Shown: positions 48,998-59,665, numbered from the stretch's first letter. The stretch is 64,000 nucleotides of DNA from Bacteroidota bacterium (GCA_027622375.1 JAQCAB010000006.1:27514-91513); one strand, 5' to 3'. A program made the numbers and translations. The notes: generated from the letters alone by a model not told the origin.

Positions 48998-50635
48998 TTA
49001 AGGGAAGTTAATATTCACTCCATCAATTGGCCATCTTGGTCTAATTCTGAGAGTATCGGGATAAAAAACATATTTTTCTGATGGTGTAAATGGAATAATT
49101 TTACCTTTATCAAATCTTCCATTTAAATTTTTATCGCAATAAGCAAAAAGTGAAATATTTCCAGGCTCAATATTTTCAATATTAAATTGTTTACCTCTCT
49201 TAGTTAAAAATATATTTTGAGCTTTGTATTTAATGGCATCAATTTTTGAGATTTGAAGAATATAATTTAATGTACTGTCAGTATTTTGTGAATTTATAAT
49301 TCCTGAAATACTTCCACGATTTTCAATTTCCGTTGTTGTAAATTTAAATTTATAAAGTGAATCCATTTTTAATTCAAAATAATATTTATTATTTGAACTC
49401 AATTTTGTTTTTGGAGAAATGTAAATTGTCCCTCCATTTATATCAATATTTACCGGAATTATAATACTATCAATTGAAATCAACTTGTAATCTATTTTAG
49501 CAATCTCTTTATTAATAATATTATCAAAAGTAAATTTTAAAATTGGATCTAATAGCTGTAAATAATTTGTGTCTCCCAAAGTTGAATAAATTAATTGATT
49601 TCTATATTTAAATATTTTTTTACTCCCAGTAATTCTTACAATACCATTTTCGGGTTTTAACATATTATCTTTTAGATCCAATATATTTCTCACTTGTAAG
49701 ATGTACGAGTTACTATTTAAATTTTCTGTAACAATAATCCCCTCATTTGCTTCTTCAGTTATAAAAATTAAACCCAATATTTTTTTATTTGCATTAGTTA
49801 TTGTGTCAATTACATTTAACTTTTCAATATTTATGGAAGAAGTTTTTACAGCTTCAGAAAATATAATTTTAATTCTTGTTTCATCTAAAAATTGCGCTGA
49901 AATTAATCTTGGTGGAGTAATATCATCTTTTTCTAAAGTAAAATTTAAAATATTTACTGTTGAATCGTTTTGAAAAATTCCAACATCATTAGTTGGGATT
50001 CCAATTGCATCAACTTCAACATCGTATTTCAAATTTCTATATTCATCTTTAAAACAAAATATGCGGTAGTTACCGGCTGATAAATTTAAGAATTGATAAT
50101 TTCCCCATCTCCCAGTTTGAGTGATATAATCTGGAATTATTTTAGATGGATCAATTTGATCATTTTTATTTAAAAGTTTATAAGCACCTACTATAATTCC
50201 ATCTGATTTTTCATAAAAAATTTTTCCAATAATTTTTCCTTTATCAATATTATTTCCGGTTGAAAAAGAATAATTGAATGATTCCCCCATTCTATTTCTA
50301 TTATTTAAATCAACAATATCTGTGCCAAACGAAATTGAATAAGTAGTATTTTTTTTTAAGTTGTCAGTAAATTGAATTGCTATTTCAGTTCCATTCCATA
50401 AATATTCAATTTTTCCCGGAATGGGCGAAATAAAAATTGATTCTTCAACCGATCGCTTATCAACATATTCAGAAAACTCAAAATAAATTTTATTTAAATT
50501 AAAATTTGTGCCATTATTCGGGAAAGATGAACTGATAATCATGGGAGAATCAAAATCAATTGCACCACCATCAGGTGGAATTTGGCCTGCGCAACCAGCA
50601 ATTAAAATCAAACTAAAATAGAAAGTTAACTTCAT
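48998..50635 (-). CDS. Lipoprotein with bacterial Ig-like (Big_5/SbsA-type) domain
   Basis: Lipobox LIAGCAGQIPPDGGAIDFDSPMIISSSFPNNGTNFNLNKIYFEFSEYVDKRSVEESIFISP. Confidence 0.75.
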   Translation of the reverse strand: MKLTFYFSLILIAGCAGQIPPDGGAIDFDSPMIISSSFPNNGTNFNLNKIYFEFSEYVDKRSVEESIFISPIPGKIEYLWNGTEIAIQFTDNLKKNTTYSISFGTDIVDLNNRNRMGESFNYSFSTGNNIDKGKIIGKIFYEKSDGIIVGAYKLLNKNDQIDPSKIIPDYITQTGRWGNYQFLNLSAGNYRIFCFKDEYRNLKYDVEVDAIGIPTNDVGIFQNDSTVNILNFTLEKDDITPPRLISAQFLDETRIKIIFSEAVKTSSINIEKLNVIDTITNANKKILGLIFITEEANEGIIVTENLNSNSYILQVRNILDLKDNMLKPENGIVRITGSKKIFKYRNQLIYSTLGDTNYLQLLDPILKFTFDNIINKEIAKIDYKLISIDSIIIPVNIDINGGTIYISPKTKLSSNNKYYFELKMDSLYKFKFTTTEIENRGSISGIINSQNTDSTLNYILQISKIDAIKYKAQNIFLTKRGKQFNIENIEPGNISLFAYCDKNLNGRFDKGKIIPFTPSEKYVFYPDTLRIRPRWPIDGVNINFP

Positions 50636-50713
50636 TTTCTGAAAACTACGCAGATTAATTTATATTTAGAAGTAAAACTTTGTATTTGAGGTTCTCTTTT
50701 AATAAATTTTTAG

Positions 50714-51640
50714 ATGAAATATTTAGTTTTACTATTTTTAATGGCACCAGATTTATTTTCAAACTCACCAACTTATTTATTTTTACGAAGCGACATAAGT
50801 GCTCGAGCTGCTGCACTGGGTGGTAGTTTTGTATCTGCTAAAAATGATCCAAATGGAATTTTTTATAATCCCTCTTTAATTTCTACAATTGATAAAGAAA
50901 AATTTTCTTTTGGGTACTCATCTTATTTAACAGATTTAAAAACTACACATTTTAGTTTCAACAAAAATTATGACTCGCTAAATGATTTTGGGCTTGGAAT
51001 TATTTACAATTCTTATGGCGATTTTATTGAGAAAGATGAATTTAATAATGAACTGGGAATATTTTCGGCAAGCGATTTAGTTTTGATAACTTCTTATTCG
51101 TACAAACTTGAAGAAAATTTATTTGTCGGAGTTTCATCAAAATTTATAAATAGTACAATTGCAAATTATAAATCAAGCGCAATCGCAGTAGACTGCGGAA
51201 TTTATTATTTCCTTCCCGGAAGTAATCCATTAACATTTGGAGCAAGTATTCAAAATTTTGGAAAACAAATTAAATCTTACAACACTACAAAAGAGGATTT
51301 GCCATTTGATATTAAAATTGGAATGACTATAAAGCCTGAACATTTACCCATGGATATAAATTTAAATTTTAACAAAATAAATGAAGATCAAAAAAATGAT
51401 TTGGATCGACTTCGTTATTTTTCAATTGGTGGAGAGTTTACAATGAGTGCTTCTTTAAAATTTAGATTTGGATATAATAATGAAAAACGAAAAGATTTAA
51501 AACTTGGAACTTCATCCGATATGGCTGGATTTTCATTCGGATTTGGATTTGCAAAAGAAACTTACATTATTGATTACGCATATTCATCTTTGGGAAAAAT
51601 CGGAGAAGTAAATCGGATTAATTTAAGTTTAATTTTTTAA
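50714..51640 (+). CDS. PorV/PorQ-like (UPF0164-type) outer-membrane protein
   Basis: SARAAALGGSFVSAKNDPNGIFYNPSLIS; beta-barrel repeats; C-terminal GEVNRINLSLIF. Confidence 0.75.
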   Translation: MKYLVLLFLMAPDLFSNSPTYLFLRSDISARAAALGGSFVSAKNDPNGIFYNPSLISTIDKEKFSFGYSSYLTDLKTTHFSFNKNYDSLNDFGLGIIYNSYGDFIEKDEFNNELGIFSASDLVLITSYSYKLEENLFVGVSSKFINSTIANYKSSAIAVDCGIYYFLPGSNPLTFGASIQNFGKQIKSYNTTKEDLPFDIKIGMTIKPEHLPMDINLNFNKINEDQKNDLDRLRYFSIGGEFTMSASLKFRFGYNNEKRKDLKLGTSSDMAGFSFGFGFAKETYIIDYAYSSLGKIGEVNRINLSLIF

Positions 51641-52390
51641 ACCAAATTCAATTAATTCTTTGCTGATATAAAAAAGCAACATTCCAACAAAAACAATAAT
51701 TGGTGTAATTCTGTTTTCGCTTCTGTTTACTTCTGGGATTAAATCACTTCCACCAATATAAAGTGCATTGCCAGCAGAAAAAGCAAAAATATATCCCAAA
51801 TAAGTTGTATTGAATGATGAAATAAAAAATACTGTAATAATTCCCAAAAGTGTTCCTGATGAGACAAATATAATTGTTCGCATAATTACAGAAACTGATT
51901 CAGTTGCTTTGCTCATTATTGTTGCAACTGTTAATCCTTCAGGAAATTTGTGAAGAATAATTCCGATAAACACAGCGATTCCGACTGCAAAATTAAATTG
52001 AAGAGCTGATGAAATCATAAATCCATCAAAAAAAGCATGAATAAATAATCCAGTTGAGGTGGAAAATCCAACAAATTTATTTACGTTAATTTTATCATGA
52101 TGTGTTTCCTCTCCAAAATGCAAATGCCCGACAACTGTGTGTTCAAAAAAATGCATCGCACTAAAACCAAATAAAATCCATAAACTTGCATTTGCAAAAG
52201 ATATTTCATTAAAACTTAATGGAATTAGTTCAATTATAACAAGTGCGATCAAAAATCCTGAACCGAGAGCCAAAAAATATTCATTAGAAATTTGAAACCA
52301 TTTTCTTTTTTTAACTACAAGCCAACCGCCAAATATTTCTGCAGCCATTGCCAGTAATCCTAAAAGTATTATGGTAATTTTTACACTCAT
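51629..52390 (-). CDS. ZIP family metal transporter
   Basis: GFLIALVIIELIPLSF, HKFPEGLTVATIMSK, FSAGNALYIGGSDLIPEV. Confidence 0.85.
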   Translation of the reverse strand: MSVKITIILLGLLAMAAEIFGGWLVVKKRKWFQISNEYFLALGSGFLIALVIIELIPLSFNEISFANASLWILFGFSAMHFFEHTVVGHLHFGEETHHDKINVNKFVGFSTSTGLFIHAFFDGFMISSALQFNFAVGIAVFIGIILHKFPEGLTVATIMSKATESVSVIMRTIIFVSSGTLLGIITVFFISSFNTTYLGYIFAFSAGNALYIGGSDLIPEVNRSENRITPIIVFVGMLLFYISKELIEFGLKN

Positions 52391-52408
52391 ATCCGAAATT
52401 AAGAATTA

Positions 52409-53554
52409 TTAATTTATGTTACGAATAAATTGTTCTGCTTTTTTATGCGAACCATCGTAATCTGGGAAACTTAATATTTTGTTATACTGGTCAATTGCAA
52501 ATTTTCTTTTTTTCTGACGATCGTAAATCATTCCTATTTTTAAATTTGATTGAATCATAAATCCAGATGGTCCTTCTTTATCAAGTGAACGTGATAACTT
52601 ATCAGAATTGTAAAAATATTTTAATGCTTTGCTAAGATCATTTTCATCCATCCAGAATGTTCCCAAATAATAATTTGCTTCGCGTTGAATATATTTTTTT
52701 GCCTCTTCTGGAATTTCTTTTACAGTTTCCGTTAATTTTAAGATTTCAGAAAATGTTTTAAAATATTTATCACGTTGACCTAATAAAATTTGATTTCGAC
52801 CAATGTATCTCTTGAATTGTGTATTTTTTGGAAACTCATTACTCAATTCTTCAGCATACTTTAATGATGTTGGGTAATCTTTTTCGAATTGTAAATAAAG
52901 TTGCATCAAAAAATATTTTGCTTCATACTTTGCAAATTGAGCTTTTTTGGATGCAGAGTTCAACATTTCAATTCCATTTTTTTTATTTCCTTTTGGGAAA
53001 AAAATCATAACAGGTTTTACAATTGGATATTCTTCAGGAATTACAAATGCATAATAATTATAAATTCCAATCCCAAGTAAAATATCTTGATTTGTTGGTG
53101 CGACTTTAAATGCATGTTGAACTATTGGTAATGCAATCCGTCCATCATTTGCTGCAGAAAACCATTCGCGACGGTTAACTCTTAATCTGCCTCGATATCC
53201 GATTGATCCACCTTTAAAAAACAGTGCAGAAACATCATCCCGATTTTTTTTAAGCAAATCATCACACATTTCAATGACATGATTTATTTTTTTATAAAAA
53301 ACTTCATCATGAGATTTATCATCTATGTATAATAACAACTTCCACCAATCAACCATTGCATCAAAAAAATATCCTGATGGATGACTTGGATAATTTTTAA
53401 TTACATCTTTAAAATTTTTTTCAGCTTGCTCAAATTCAAGATTGTAAACATGCTTTATCCCATTATTTATTAACTTATTAAACTCATTATCGTAAATCCA
53501 TTGCGAAAACGAATTATTAACAAAAAATAAAATAAGTAGTAATAATTTTTTCAT
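52409..53554 (-). CDS. TPR-containing secreted protein
   Basis: Signal peptide NNSFSQ; helical repeats EFEQAEKNFKDVIKNYPSHPSGYFFDAMVDWW. Confidence 0.7.
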   Translation of the reverse strand: MKKLLLLILFFVNNSFSQWIYDNEFNKLINNGIKHVYNLEFEQAEKNFKDVIKNYPSHPSGYFFDAMVDWWKLLLYIDDKSHDEVFYKKINHVIEMCDDLLKKNRDDVSALFFKGGSIGYRGRLRVNRREWFSAANDGRIALPIVQHAFKVAPTNQDILLGIGIYNYYAFVIPEEYPIVKPVMIFFPKGNKKNGIEMLNSASKKAQFAKYEAKYFLMQLYLQFEKDYPTSLKYAEELSNEFPKNTQFKRYIGRNQILLGQRDKYFKTFSEILKLTETVKEIPEEAKKYIQREANYYLGTFWMDENDLSKALKYFYNSDKLSRSLDKEGPSGFMIQSNLKIGMIYDRQKKRKFAIDQYNKILSFPDYDGSHKKAEQFIRNIN

Positions 53555-54384
53555 TTATCAGATTTTTTAAGAAGATAGAAAGTTAGTAAAGCTCCAATAA
53601 TAATTCCAATTGTACCTATTAATCCACCTTCGGGACCAAAATTTCCTCCTGTAAACCATTCTGGACCAAATATCAAATTAATTCCAGGTTGATAATTTTC
53701 AAACTTAATTCCACTTACTATAAATGAATATTTATATGCAAGCGAATAATTCCATCCAACATGTAACATAATTGTAATCCACAAAGTTTTACTTAAAATT
53801 CTAGCAATAGCAAACCAAATTCCTCCTAAAAAAATATTTATAAATGCAAAAACCGACATTGATGGATTAAATAAATGAGAGGCTGAAAATAAAATTGAAG
53901 TTATAATTACAGCAGTTGTTTTATTTGTAGTTGTTATCAATTCTTGAAATACAACTCCACGAAATAATAATTCCTCAAGTATTGCACTATTTAAAAAAAT
54001 TATGAAAGAAAAAAAAGATAAGTTTATTATATATGTAAAATCATAATTTTTTGAAATATAAATTGAAAAACTTGCAATATTTAGAATTAGATAAATAATA
54101 GTGACTGAAATAGCACTACTTAAAAAACCAATTAAAAAATATTTTAATTTTTTAATTGAAAGATTTAATCCAAGTTCAGAATATGGTTTTTGGAAAATTT
54201 TTAAACATAAAAATGAGACTCCTAAAATTAATAAGTTTTGGAGTAATTGTATTATTATAAAATTTTCACCAAAAATAAAATTATAAAGCAGAAAATATGG
54301 TGACCCAAAAAATGTACCATAAATAATTAAACAACAAAAAATAAATTTAAAAACTTGAATTAATTTTGGAGATAAATTATTCAG
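53551..54384 (-). CDS. CPBP family intramembrane metalloprotease; 5' end extended beyond the ORF track
   Basis: Own translation: the frame is open upstream of the tracked TTG start (53940) to 54387; adds LNSAILEELLFRGVVFQE (EExxxR motif) and TMs. No in-frame ATG/GTG/TTG upstream; CTG at 54384-54382 is one candidate start. Confidence 0.75.
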   Translation of the reverse strand: MNNLSPKLIQVFKFIFCCLIIYGTFFGSPYFLLYNFIFGENFIIIQLLQNLLILGVSFLCLKIFQKPYSELGLNLSIKKLKYFLIGFLSSAISVTIIYLILNIASFSIYISKNYDFTYIINLSFFSFIIFLNSAILEELLFRGVVFQELITTTNKTTAVIITSILFSASHLFNPSMSVFAFINIFLGGIWFAIARILSKTLWITIMLHVGWNYSLAYKYSFIVSGIKFENYQPGINLIFGPEWFTGGNFGPEGGLIGTIGIIIGALLTFYLLKKSDK

Positions 54385-54393
54385 CTTTCAGTC

Positions 54394-55743
54394 TCACAAG
54401 CCGGCATTAAATAAATAATTTGAAATTTTATCAGAAGAAATTCTTGTTTGCTTCATTGAATCTCTTTCCCGAATAGTTACTGAATCATCTTTCATTGTGT
54501 CAGAATCAATTGTAACACAAAATGGCGTTCCAATTTCATCTTGTCTTCGATATCTTCTGCCGATTGCTCCGCTATCATCATAAAAAGTTTTATAATTTTT
54601 TTGAAGTTCATCCGAAATTTGTTTTGCTTTCTCGTCCATACCATCTCTGTTTACAAGTGGCAAAACTGCAATTTTTATTGGCGCAATTTTTGGATGAAGT
54701 TTTAAAACAACTCTTTTATCTTCTTTTCCATCTGCTGTCGGTGCTAATTCCTCTTCGTAAGCTGCGCATAAAAATGCCATAAAAGATCTGCTTGCGCCAG
54801 CGGATGTTTCAATTACAAATGGAGTAAATTTTTCTTTTGTTGATTCATCAAAATATTTTAAACTTTTTCCGGAATACTCTTCATGTTGCGACAAATCAAA
54901 ATCGGTTCTATTATGAATCCCTTCAATTTCTCCCCAACCAAATGGAAATTCAAATTCTATATCAAATGCGTTTTTTGCATAATGAGCTAATTTTTCATGC
55001 TTACGCCATTGTAATTTATTCTGATTTATTCCGTGATCGATGAACCAATTCATCCTTTCATCTTTCCAATAATCAAACCATTTTTCATCATCACCAGGTT
55101 TTACAAAATATTGCATTTCCATTTGTTCAAATTCTCTTGTACGAAAAAGAAAATTTTTAGTATTGATTTCATTTCTAAAAGCTTTTCCAACTTGAGCAAT
55201 CCCGAATGGAATTTTTTGGCGAGATGAACTTTGGATATTTAAAAAGTTAGTAAAAATTCCTTGCGCAGTTTCTGGTCGGATGTAAACTACAGCGCTCGAA
55301 TCTTCAACCGGTCCAACAAAAGTTTTAAACATTAGATTAAAAGTTCGAGGTTCTGTAAATTTATTTTCTTGTTGACATTTAATTGCTTTTCTACCTTGAA
55401 AGGCTTTATTTGCGCACATTTCTTCTTCAATGGTATCAACTCTAAAACGGGCTTTGCAATCTTTACAATCAACCATCGGATCACTAAAATTTGCAACATG
55501 GCCAGATGCTTCCCAAACTTTTGGATGCATTAAAATTGAAGCATCAACACCTTCAATATCTTTTCTAAAAGTCATCGATTTCCACCACGATTGTTTGATG
55601 TTATTCAACATTTCAACTCCCAAAGGACCAAAATCCCAGCAACCATTTATTCCGCCATAAATTTCGCTTGATTGAAAAACAAAACCACGCCTTTTTGCAA
55701 GAGATACAATTTTTTCTAAAATATTATTCTTTTCGTTCGCCAT
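54394..55743 (-). CDS. glyS: Glycyl-tRNA synthetase, single-chain class II type
   Basis: [79 protein letters not shown]. Confidence 0.96.
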   Translation of the reverse strand: MANEKNNILEKIVSLAKRRGFVFQSSEIYGGINGCWDFGPLGVEMLNNIKQSWWKSMTFRKDIEGVDASILMHPKVWEASGHVANFSDPMVDCKDCKARFRVDTIEEEMCANKAFQGRKAIKCQQENKFTEPRTFNLMFKTFVGPVEDSSAVVYIRPETAQGIFTNFLNIQSSSRQKIPFGIAQVGKAFRNEINTKNFLFRTREFEQMEMQYFVKPGDDEKWFDYWKDERMNWFIDHGINQNKLQWRKHEKLAHYAKNAFDIEFEFPFGWGEIEGIHNRTDFDLSQHEEYSGKSLKYFDESTKEKFTPFVIETSAGASRSFMAFLCAAYEEELAPTADGKEDKRVVLKLHPKIAPIKIAVLPLVNRDGMDEKAKQISDELQKNYKTFYDDSGAIGRRYRRQDEIGTPFCVTIDSDTMKDDSVTIRERDSMKQTRISSDKISNYLFNAGL

Positions 55744-56157
55744 TTATTCTAAAATTAAAGTTGCAATAACTCGATCATGATTTACAACATGGATTGAATT
55801 TATTTTTGTTTTATAATTTTCTACAGATGAAATTTTAATATTTTTATTTTGAAACTCATCATTTAAAATTTTTAAAAAATCGGGTACAGAAAATTTTATT
55901 GGAACATCAATTAAAATTTCTGTGCGGGCATTTTTATCATTTTTAATTATAACTACTCTCACCCGTTTTTTTTTAACATCATCGCCAAGCTCAGTAATTT
56001 TTTGATTTAATATTTTTATAACTTCTTGTGATTCAAGTAAAGAATTATTTCCATTTGGAATTGAAACTGTATATTTTGAAATCCCCCAATTAATCAAAAC
56101 CAAACTAAAAAAACCTGCAGATAAATAAAAAATTATTTTGGATTGTTTTAAACTCAT
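55744..56157 (-). CDS. Hypothetical single-TM protein
   Basis: Intact 137-aa ORF with N-terminal TM; 1 nt from glyS and 3 nt from the nucleotidyltransferase gene; no recognised family. Confidence 0.6.
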   Translation of the reverse strand: MSLKQSKIIFYLSAGFFSLVLINWGISKYTVSIPNGNNSLLESQEVIKILNQKITELGDDVKKKRVRVVIIKNDKNARTEILIDVPIKFSVPDFLKILNDEFQNKNIKISSVENYKTKINSIHVVNHDRVIATLILE

Positions 56158-56160
56158 CTT

Positions 56161-57228
56161 TTAAGAAATTTCAATTCTACTTTGATCGCCAATCATAAAC
56201 CTATGAACTCGCGGTTTACCATTTGCATCAACAACTTCAACATCATTTCCTAAAATACTTCCTTCGATTCTAATGCCAACATTATTAATTTTGCAATCAC
56301 GCAAAACAATACTGTATTCAACTTCGCTATTTTTAATTTGCGTGTTATTTCCGATTGCAGTAAAAGGACCAATATAACTTCCTTCAATTAAACAATTTTT
56401 ACCAACTATTACAGGACCTCGAATCGTGCTATCTTTAATAATTGCCCCATCTTCAATAATTACTTTTCCAAGTACTTTAGATTTTTTATCTACTTTGCCA
56501 TTATTTGATGATGATATGTTATCTAAAACTAACCTGTTTGCTTCCAACAAATCTGCTGGCTTGCCTGTATCTTTCCACCAGCCAGTTATTTCGCTATAAC
56601 CGATTGTAAATCCATTTTCTAATAGCCACTGATGTGCGTCAGAAATTTCCAGTTCACCACGTTTACTTGGCTTTATTGATTTACATGCTTTAAAAATATT
56701 TTTATCATAAAAATACATTCCAGTAACTGCAAAATCGCTTTTTGGTTTTTTTGGTTTTTCTTCGATTGAAATTATTTTACCTTTTTTTATTTCTGGCACT
56801 CCAAATCTATTTGGATCAGGAACTTTTGAAAGTGTTAACCAACAATTTTTATTTGAATTCAAAAATTCCTTTTTAAATTTTTCAATTCCGCCAACAACCA
56901 TATTATCACCTAAATAGAAAACGAACTTATCATTGCCAACAAAATCTTCAGCAAGTAAAACTACTTCTGCTAATCCACCTGGTGTTTTTTGCGCAATGTA
57001 GGTCAATTTTATCCCCCACCGTTCAATTCCATCTCCAATATATTCTGGAACATCGTTTGAATCTGCATTATAAACAATTGCAATATCTTTAATACCAGCA
57101 TTTAGCGCGTTTTCGATTGCATAAAATAAAATTGGTTTATTCGCAACAGGAATAAGATGTTTATTTTGAGTATGCGTAATCGGGCGGAGCCTTGTACCAC
57201 GACCGCCAGATGCAATAAGTGCTTTCAT
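56161..57228 (-). CDS. Glucose-1-phosphate thymidylyltransferase-like sugar nucleotidyltransferase with left-handed beta-helix
   Basis: MKALIASGGRGTRLRPITHTQNKHLIPVANKPILFYAIENAL; start set at internal ATG 57228. Confidence 0.9.
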   Translation of the reverse strand: MKALIASGGRGTRLRPITHTQNKHLIPVANKPILFYAIENALNAGIKDIAIVYNADSNDVPEYIGDGIERWGIKLTYIAQKTPGGLAEVVLLAEDFVGNDKFVFYLGDNMVVGGIEKFKKEFLNSNKNCWLTLSKVPDPNRFGVPEIKKGKIISIEEKPKKPKSDFAVTGMYFYDKNIFKACKSIKPSKRGELEISDAHQWLLENGFTIGYSEITGWWKDTGKPADLLEANRLVLDNISSSNNGKVDKKSKVLGKVIIEDGAIIKDSTIRGPVIVGKNCLIEGSYIGPFTAIGNNTQIKNSEVEYSIVLRDCKINNVGIRIEGSILGNDVEVVDANGKPRVHRFMIGDQSRIEIS

Positions 57229-57291
57229 TTTATATGAATATTGAAAAAAATATGTTAGCTTCAAACTATTAAAAACTTTAAACGAAAGACT

Positions 57292-58707
57292 ATGAAAAAA
57301 CTTGTTTTGATTTTATTTTTTGTCTCATTTATTTTTTCAAATAATTTATTCTCACAAAATAAAATTGATTGGAATAAACTTAATGAGGAAACTCTAACTC
57401 ACTTTCAAGCAATTTTGCGATTTGATACAAGTGATCCTCCAGGAAAAGAATTACCTGTTGTGGAATATTTAAAATCTGTTTTGGACAAAGAAGGAATTGA
57501 AAATAAAATTTTTTCGTTCGATGCAAATCGTCCAAATTTAGTTGCACGCATTAAAGGAAGTGGAAAAAAACAACCACTCTTAATTATGGGGCACACTGAC
57601 GTTGTAAACGTTGATCCATCAAAATGGATTTATCCACCATTTTCAGCAACTAGAACTGATGGATATATTTATTCTCGCGGAACAGTTGACGACAAAGATA
57701 ATGTTGTAGCATGTTTGATGAACATGATAATGCTGAAAAGATTAAATATAAAATTGGATCGTGATGTTATTTTTTTAGCTGAAGCTGGTGAAGAAGGAAA
57801 TGTTAAATATGGAATTAAATTTATGGTTGAAAATCATTGGGACGAAATTAAAGCTGAATATTGTTTGGCTGAAGGGGGCGGAGTTGTACGTGAAGGAGGA
57901 AAAAATATTTTTGCAGGTATACAAACTACAGAAAAAATTCCATATCGAATTGACTTAATATCTCGAGGGACAGCTGGTCATGGTTCTCGTCCACTTAAAT
58001 CAAATTCAATTTTACATTTAGCAAGAGCAGTTGATAAAGCATCTTCATGGAGAACTCCGATGCGATTGAATGAAACAACAAAAATGTTTTTTGATAAAAT
58101 TGGAGAAGTAAGAAACCAAGAGACCTCTCACTTATTTAAAAATATTATTGATGGAAAAGATTTAGAATCAACACAAGATTATTTTCAAGATAAAATGCCT
58201 GGACTATATTCTGTTCTAAGAACTTCAATTTCACCGAATATAATTGATGGCGGATATCGAATAAATGTTATTCCATCAGTTTCTGAAGCTGCGCTTGATG
58301 TGAGAGCACTACCAGATGAAGATATACAAAAATTTATGCAAACATTGCGCGAAGTAATAAATGATCCACAAGTTGAAGTTAAACTTGCAGATCGTGATAC
58401 ACGCCCGGGAGCTGCACCATCAAAATTAAATTCAGAAGCATACAAAGCAATCGAGCAAATTGTTACTAAAATTTATAATGTTTCAACAATTCCAGTAATG
58501 AGCACAGGTGCAAGTGATATGGCATATTTGCGTCAAAAAGGTGTGTAATGTTATGGTGTCGGCCCAGCTCTTGATGAAGAAGATGGAGCAAAAGGTTTTA
58601 GCGCGCATTCTGATCAAGAAAGAATTCTTGAAGATGCTTTATATGATTTTGTAAAATTCCAATTTGAAGTAATAAAACAAATTGCTGGGAATGGAAATCC
58701 AAAATAA
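57292..58707 (+). pseudogene. M20 family peptidase interrupted by in-frame TAA at 58546-58548
   Basis: ORF to 58548 has LLIMGHTDVVNVDPSKW, GTVDDKDNV, AEAGEEGNVKYG, CLAEGGGV; the same frame continues after TAA as CYGVGPALDEEDGAKGFSAHSDQERILEDALYDFVKFQFEVIKQIAGNGNPK*, the expected M20 C-terminus. Confidence 0.85.
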
Positions 58708-58711
58708 TAAA

Positions 58712-58742
58712 TTGTAGCTAAAAAAGAATTTCAGTAATTTTG
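58712..58742 (+). promoter_or_regulatory. Candidate Bacteroidota-type promoter (TTG-N20-TAATTTTG)
   Basis: TTG at 58712-58714, 20-nt spacer, TAATTTTG (TAnnTTTG) at 58735-58742, about 15 nt upstream of tRNA-Val. Confidence 0.5.
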
Positions 58743-58757
58743 TAGGATTAAATTTTA

Positions 58758-58832
58758 GGACGCTTAGCTCAGCAGGTTTAGAGCGCCGCCCTTACAAGGC
58801 GGAGGTCGTAAGTTCGATCCTTACAGCGTCCA
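58758..58832 (+). tRNA. tRNA-Val (anticodon TAC)
   Basis: GGACGCT/AGCGTCC acceptor, GCTC/GAGC D stem, CCGCC-CTTACAA-GGCGG anticodon arm, GTAAG-TTCGATC-CTTAC T arm; CCA not encoded. Confidence 0.95.
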
Positions 58833-58852
58833 CATTTACAATTTTCCAAAAA

Positions 58853-59665
58853 ATGAAAAACCCAATTATAATTTCAGGACCTTGCGCTGTAGAATCAAGA
58901 AATCAAATTATGTCTTGTGCATTAAGTTTGCAAGAAAGAAAAATCGAAATCATCCGAGCAAGTTTATGGAAACCGAGAACCAAACCAAGTTTTGATGGAG
59001 TTGGTGAAAATGGAATCCCTTGGTTTAGCGAAATTACTAAATTGGGATTAACTGCCGCAACTGAAGTTTTAACTCCGGATCATGTTTCAAGTTTGGCAAA
59101 TGGAATAAACAATTCAGAAGGAAATCTAAAAAATGTTTTACTTTGGATTGGTTCGAGAAATCAAAATCATTTTATTCAACAAGAAATTGCAAAAAGAATT
59201 TTAAATGAATTTCCTAAAGAAGTAAAACTTTTAATAAAAAACCAACCTTGGAAAGAAGACGAACATTGGTTCGGGATTGTTGAGTACATTTTAAATTCAG
59301 GGTTTGGAAAAGATAGAATTATTTTATGTCATCGAGGATTTTCGCACAACGATTTAACTCAAACTGAAAATTTTAGAAATCCACCAGATTTTAATTTAGC
59401 AATGAATGTTAAACTTAAAACTGGTTTGCCAATGTTAATTGATCCATCACATATTGGTGGAACAATTGAAAATGTTTTTTTAGCAGTTAATCAATCAAAA
59501 GTTTATGATTTTGATGGATTAATGGTTGAAGTCCACTCAACTCCAACTGAAGCTAAAACTGATCCTGAGCAACAATTAAGTTTTGCCCAATTTGATAAAT
59601 TGATAACGAATTATAATTCTCGGTCTTCAAATCCCAAATGGAAAGAGATAATTCAACAAAACTAA
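58853..59665 (+). CDS. 3-deoxy-7-phosphoheptulonate synthase (KDSA-like type Ibeta), no chorismate mutase domain
   Basis: NPIIISGPCAVESRNQIMSCALSL; RASLWKPRTKPSFDGVGENG; HRGFSHNDLTQTENFRNPPDF; DPSHIGGTIENV. Confidence 0.9.
   Translation: MKNPIIISGPCAVESRNQIMSCALSLQERKIEIIRASLWKPRTKPSFDGVGENGIPWFSEITKLGLTAATEVLTPDHVSSLANGINNSEGNLKNVLLWIGSRNQNHFIQQEIAKRILNEFPKEVKLLIKNQPWKEDEHWFGIVEYILNSGFGKDRIILCHRGFSHNDLTQTENFRNPPDFNLAMNVKLKTGLPMLIDPSHIGGTIENVFLAVNQSKVYDFDGLMVEVHSTPTEAKTDPEQQLSFAQFDKLITNYNSRSSNPKWKEIIQQN

Noticed and set aside
58546-58548. Selenocysteine/pyrrolysine recoding at the M20 internal stop
   Set aside because: The codon is TAA, which standard Sec (TGA) or Pyl (TAG) insertion does not use, and TAA serves as an ordinary stop elsewhere in the window.
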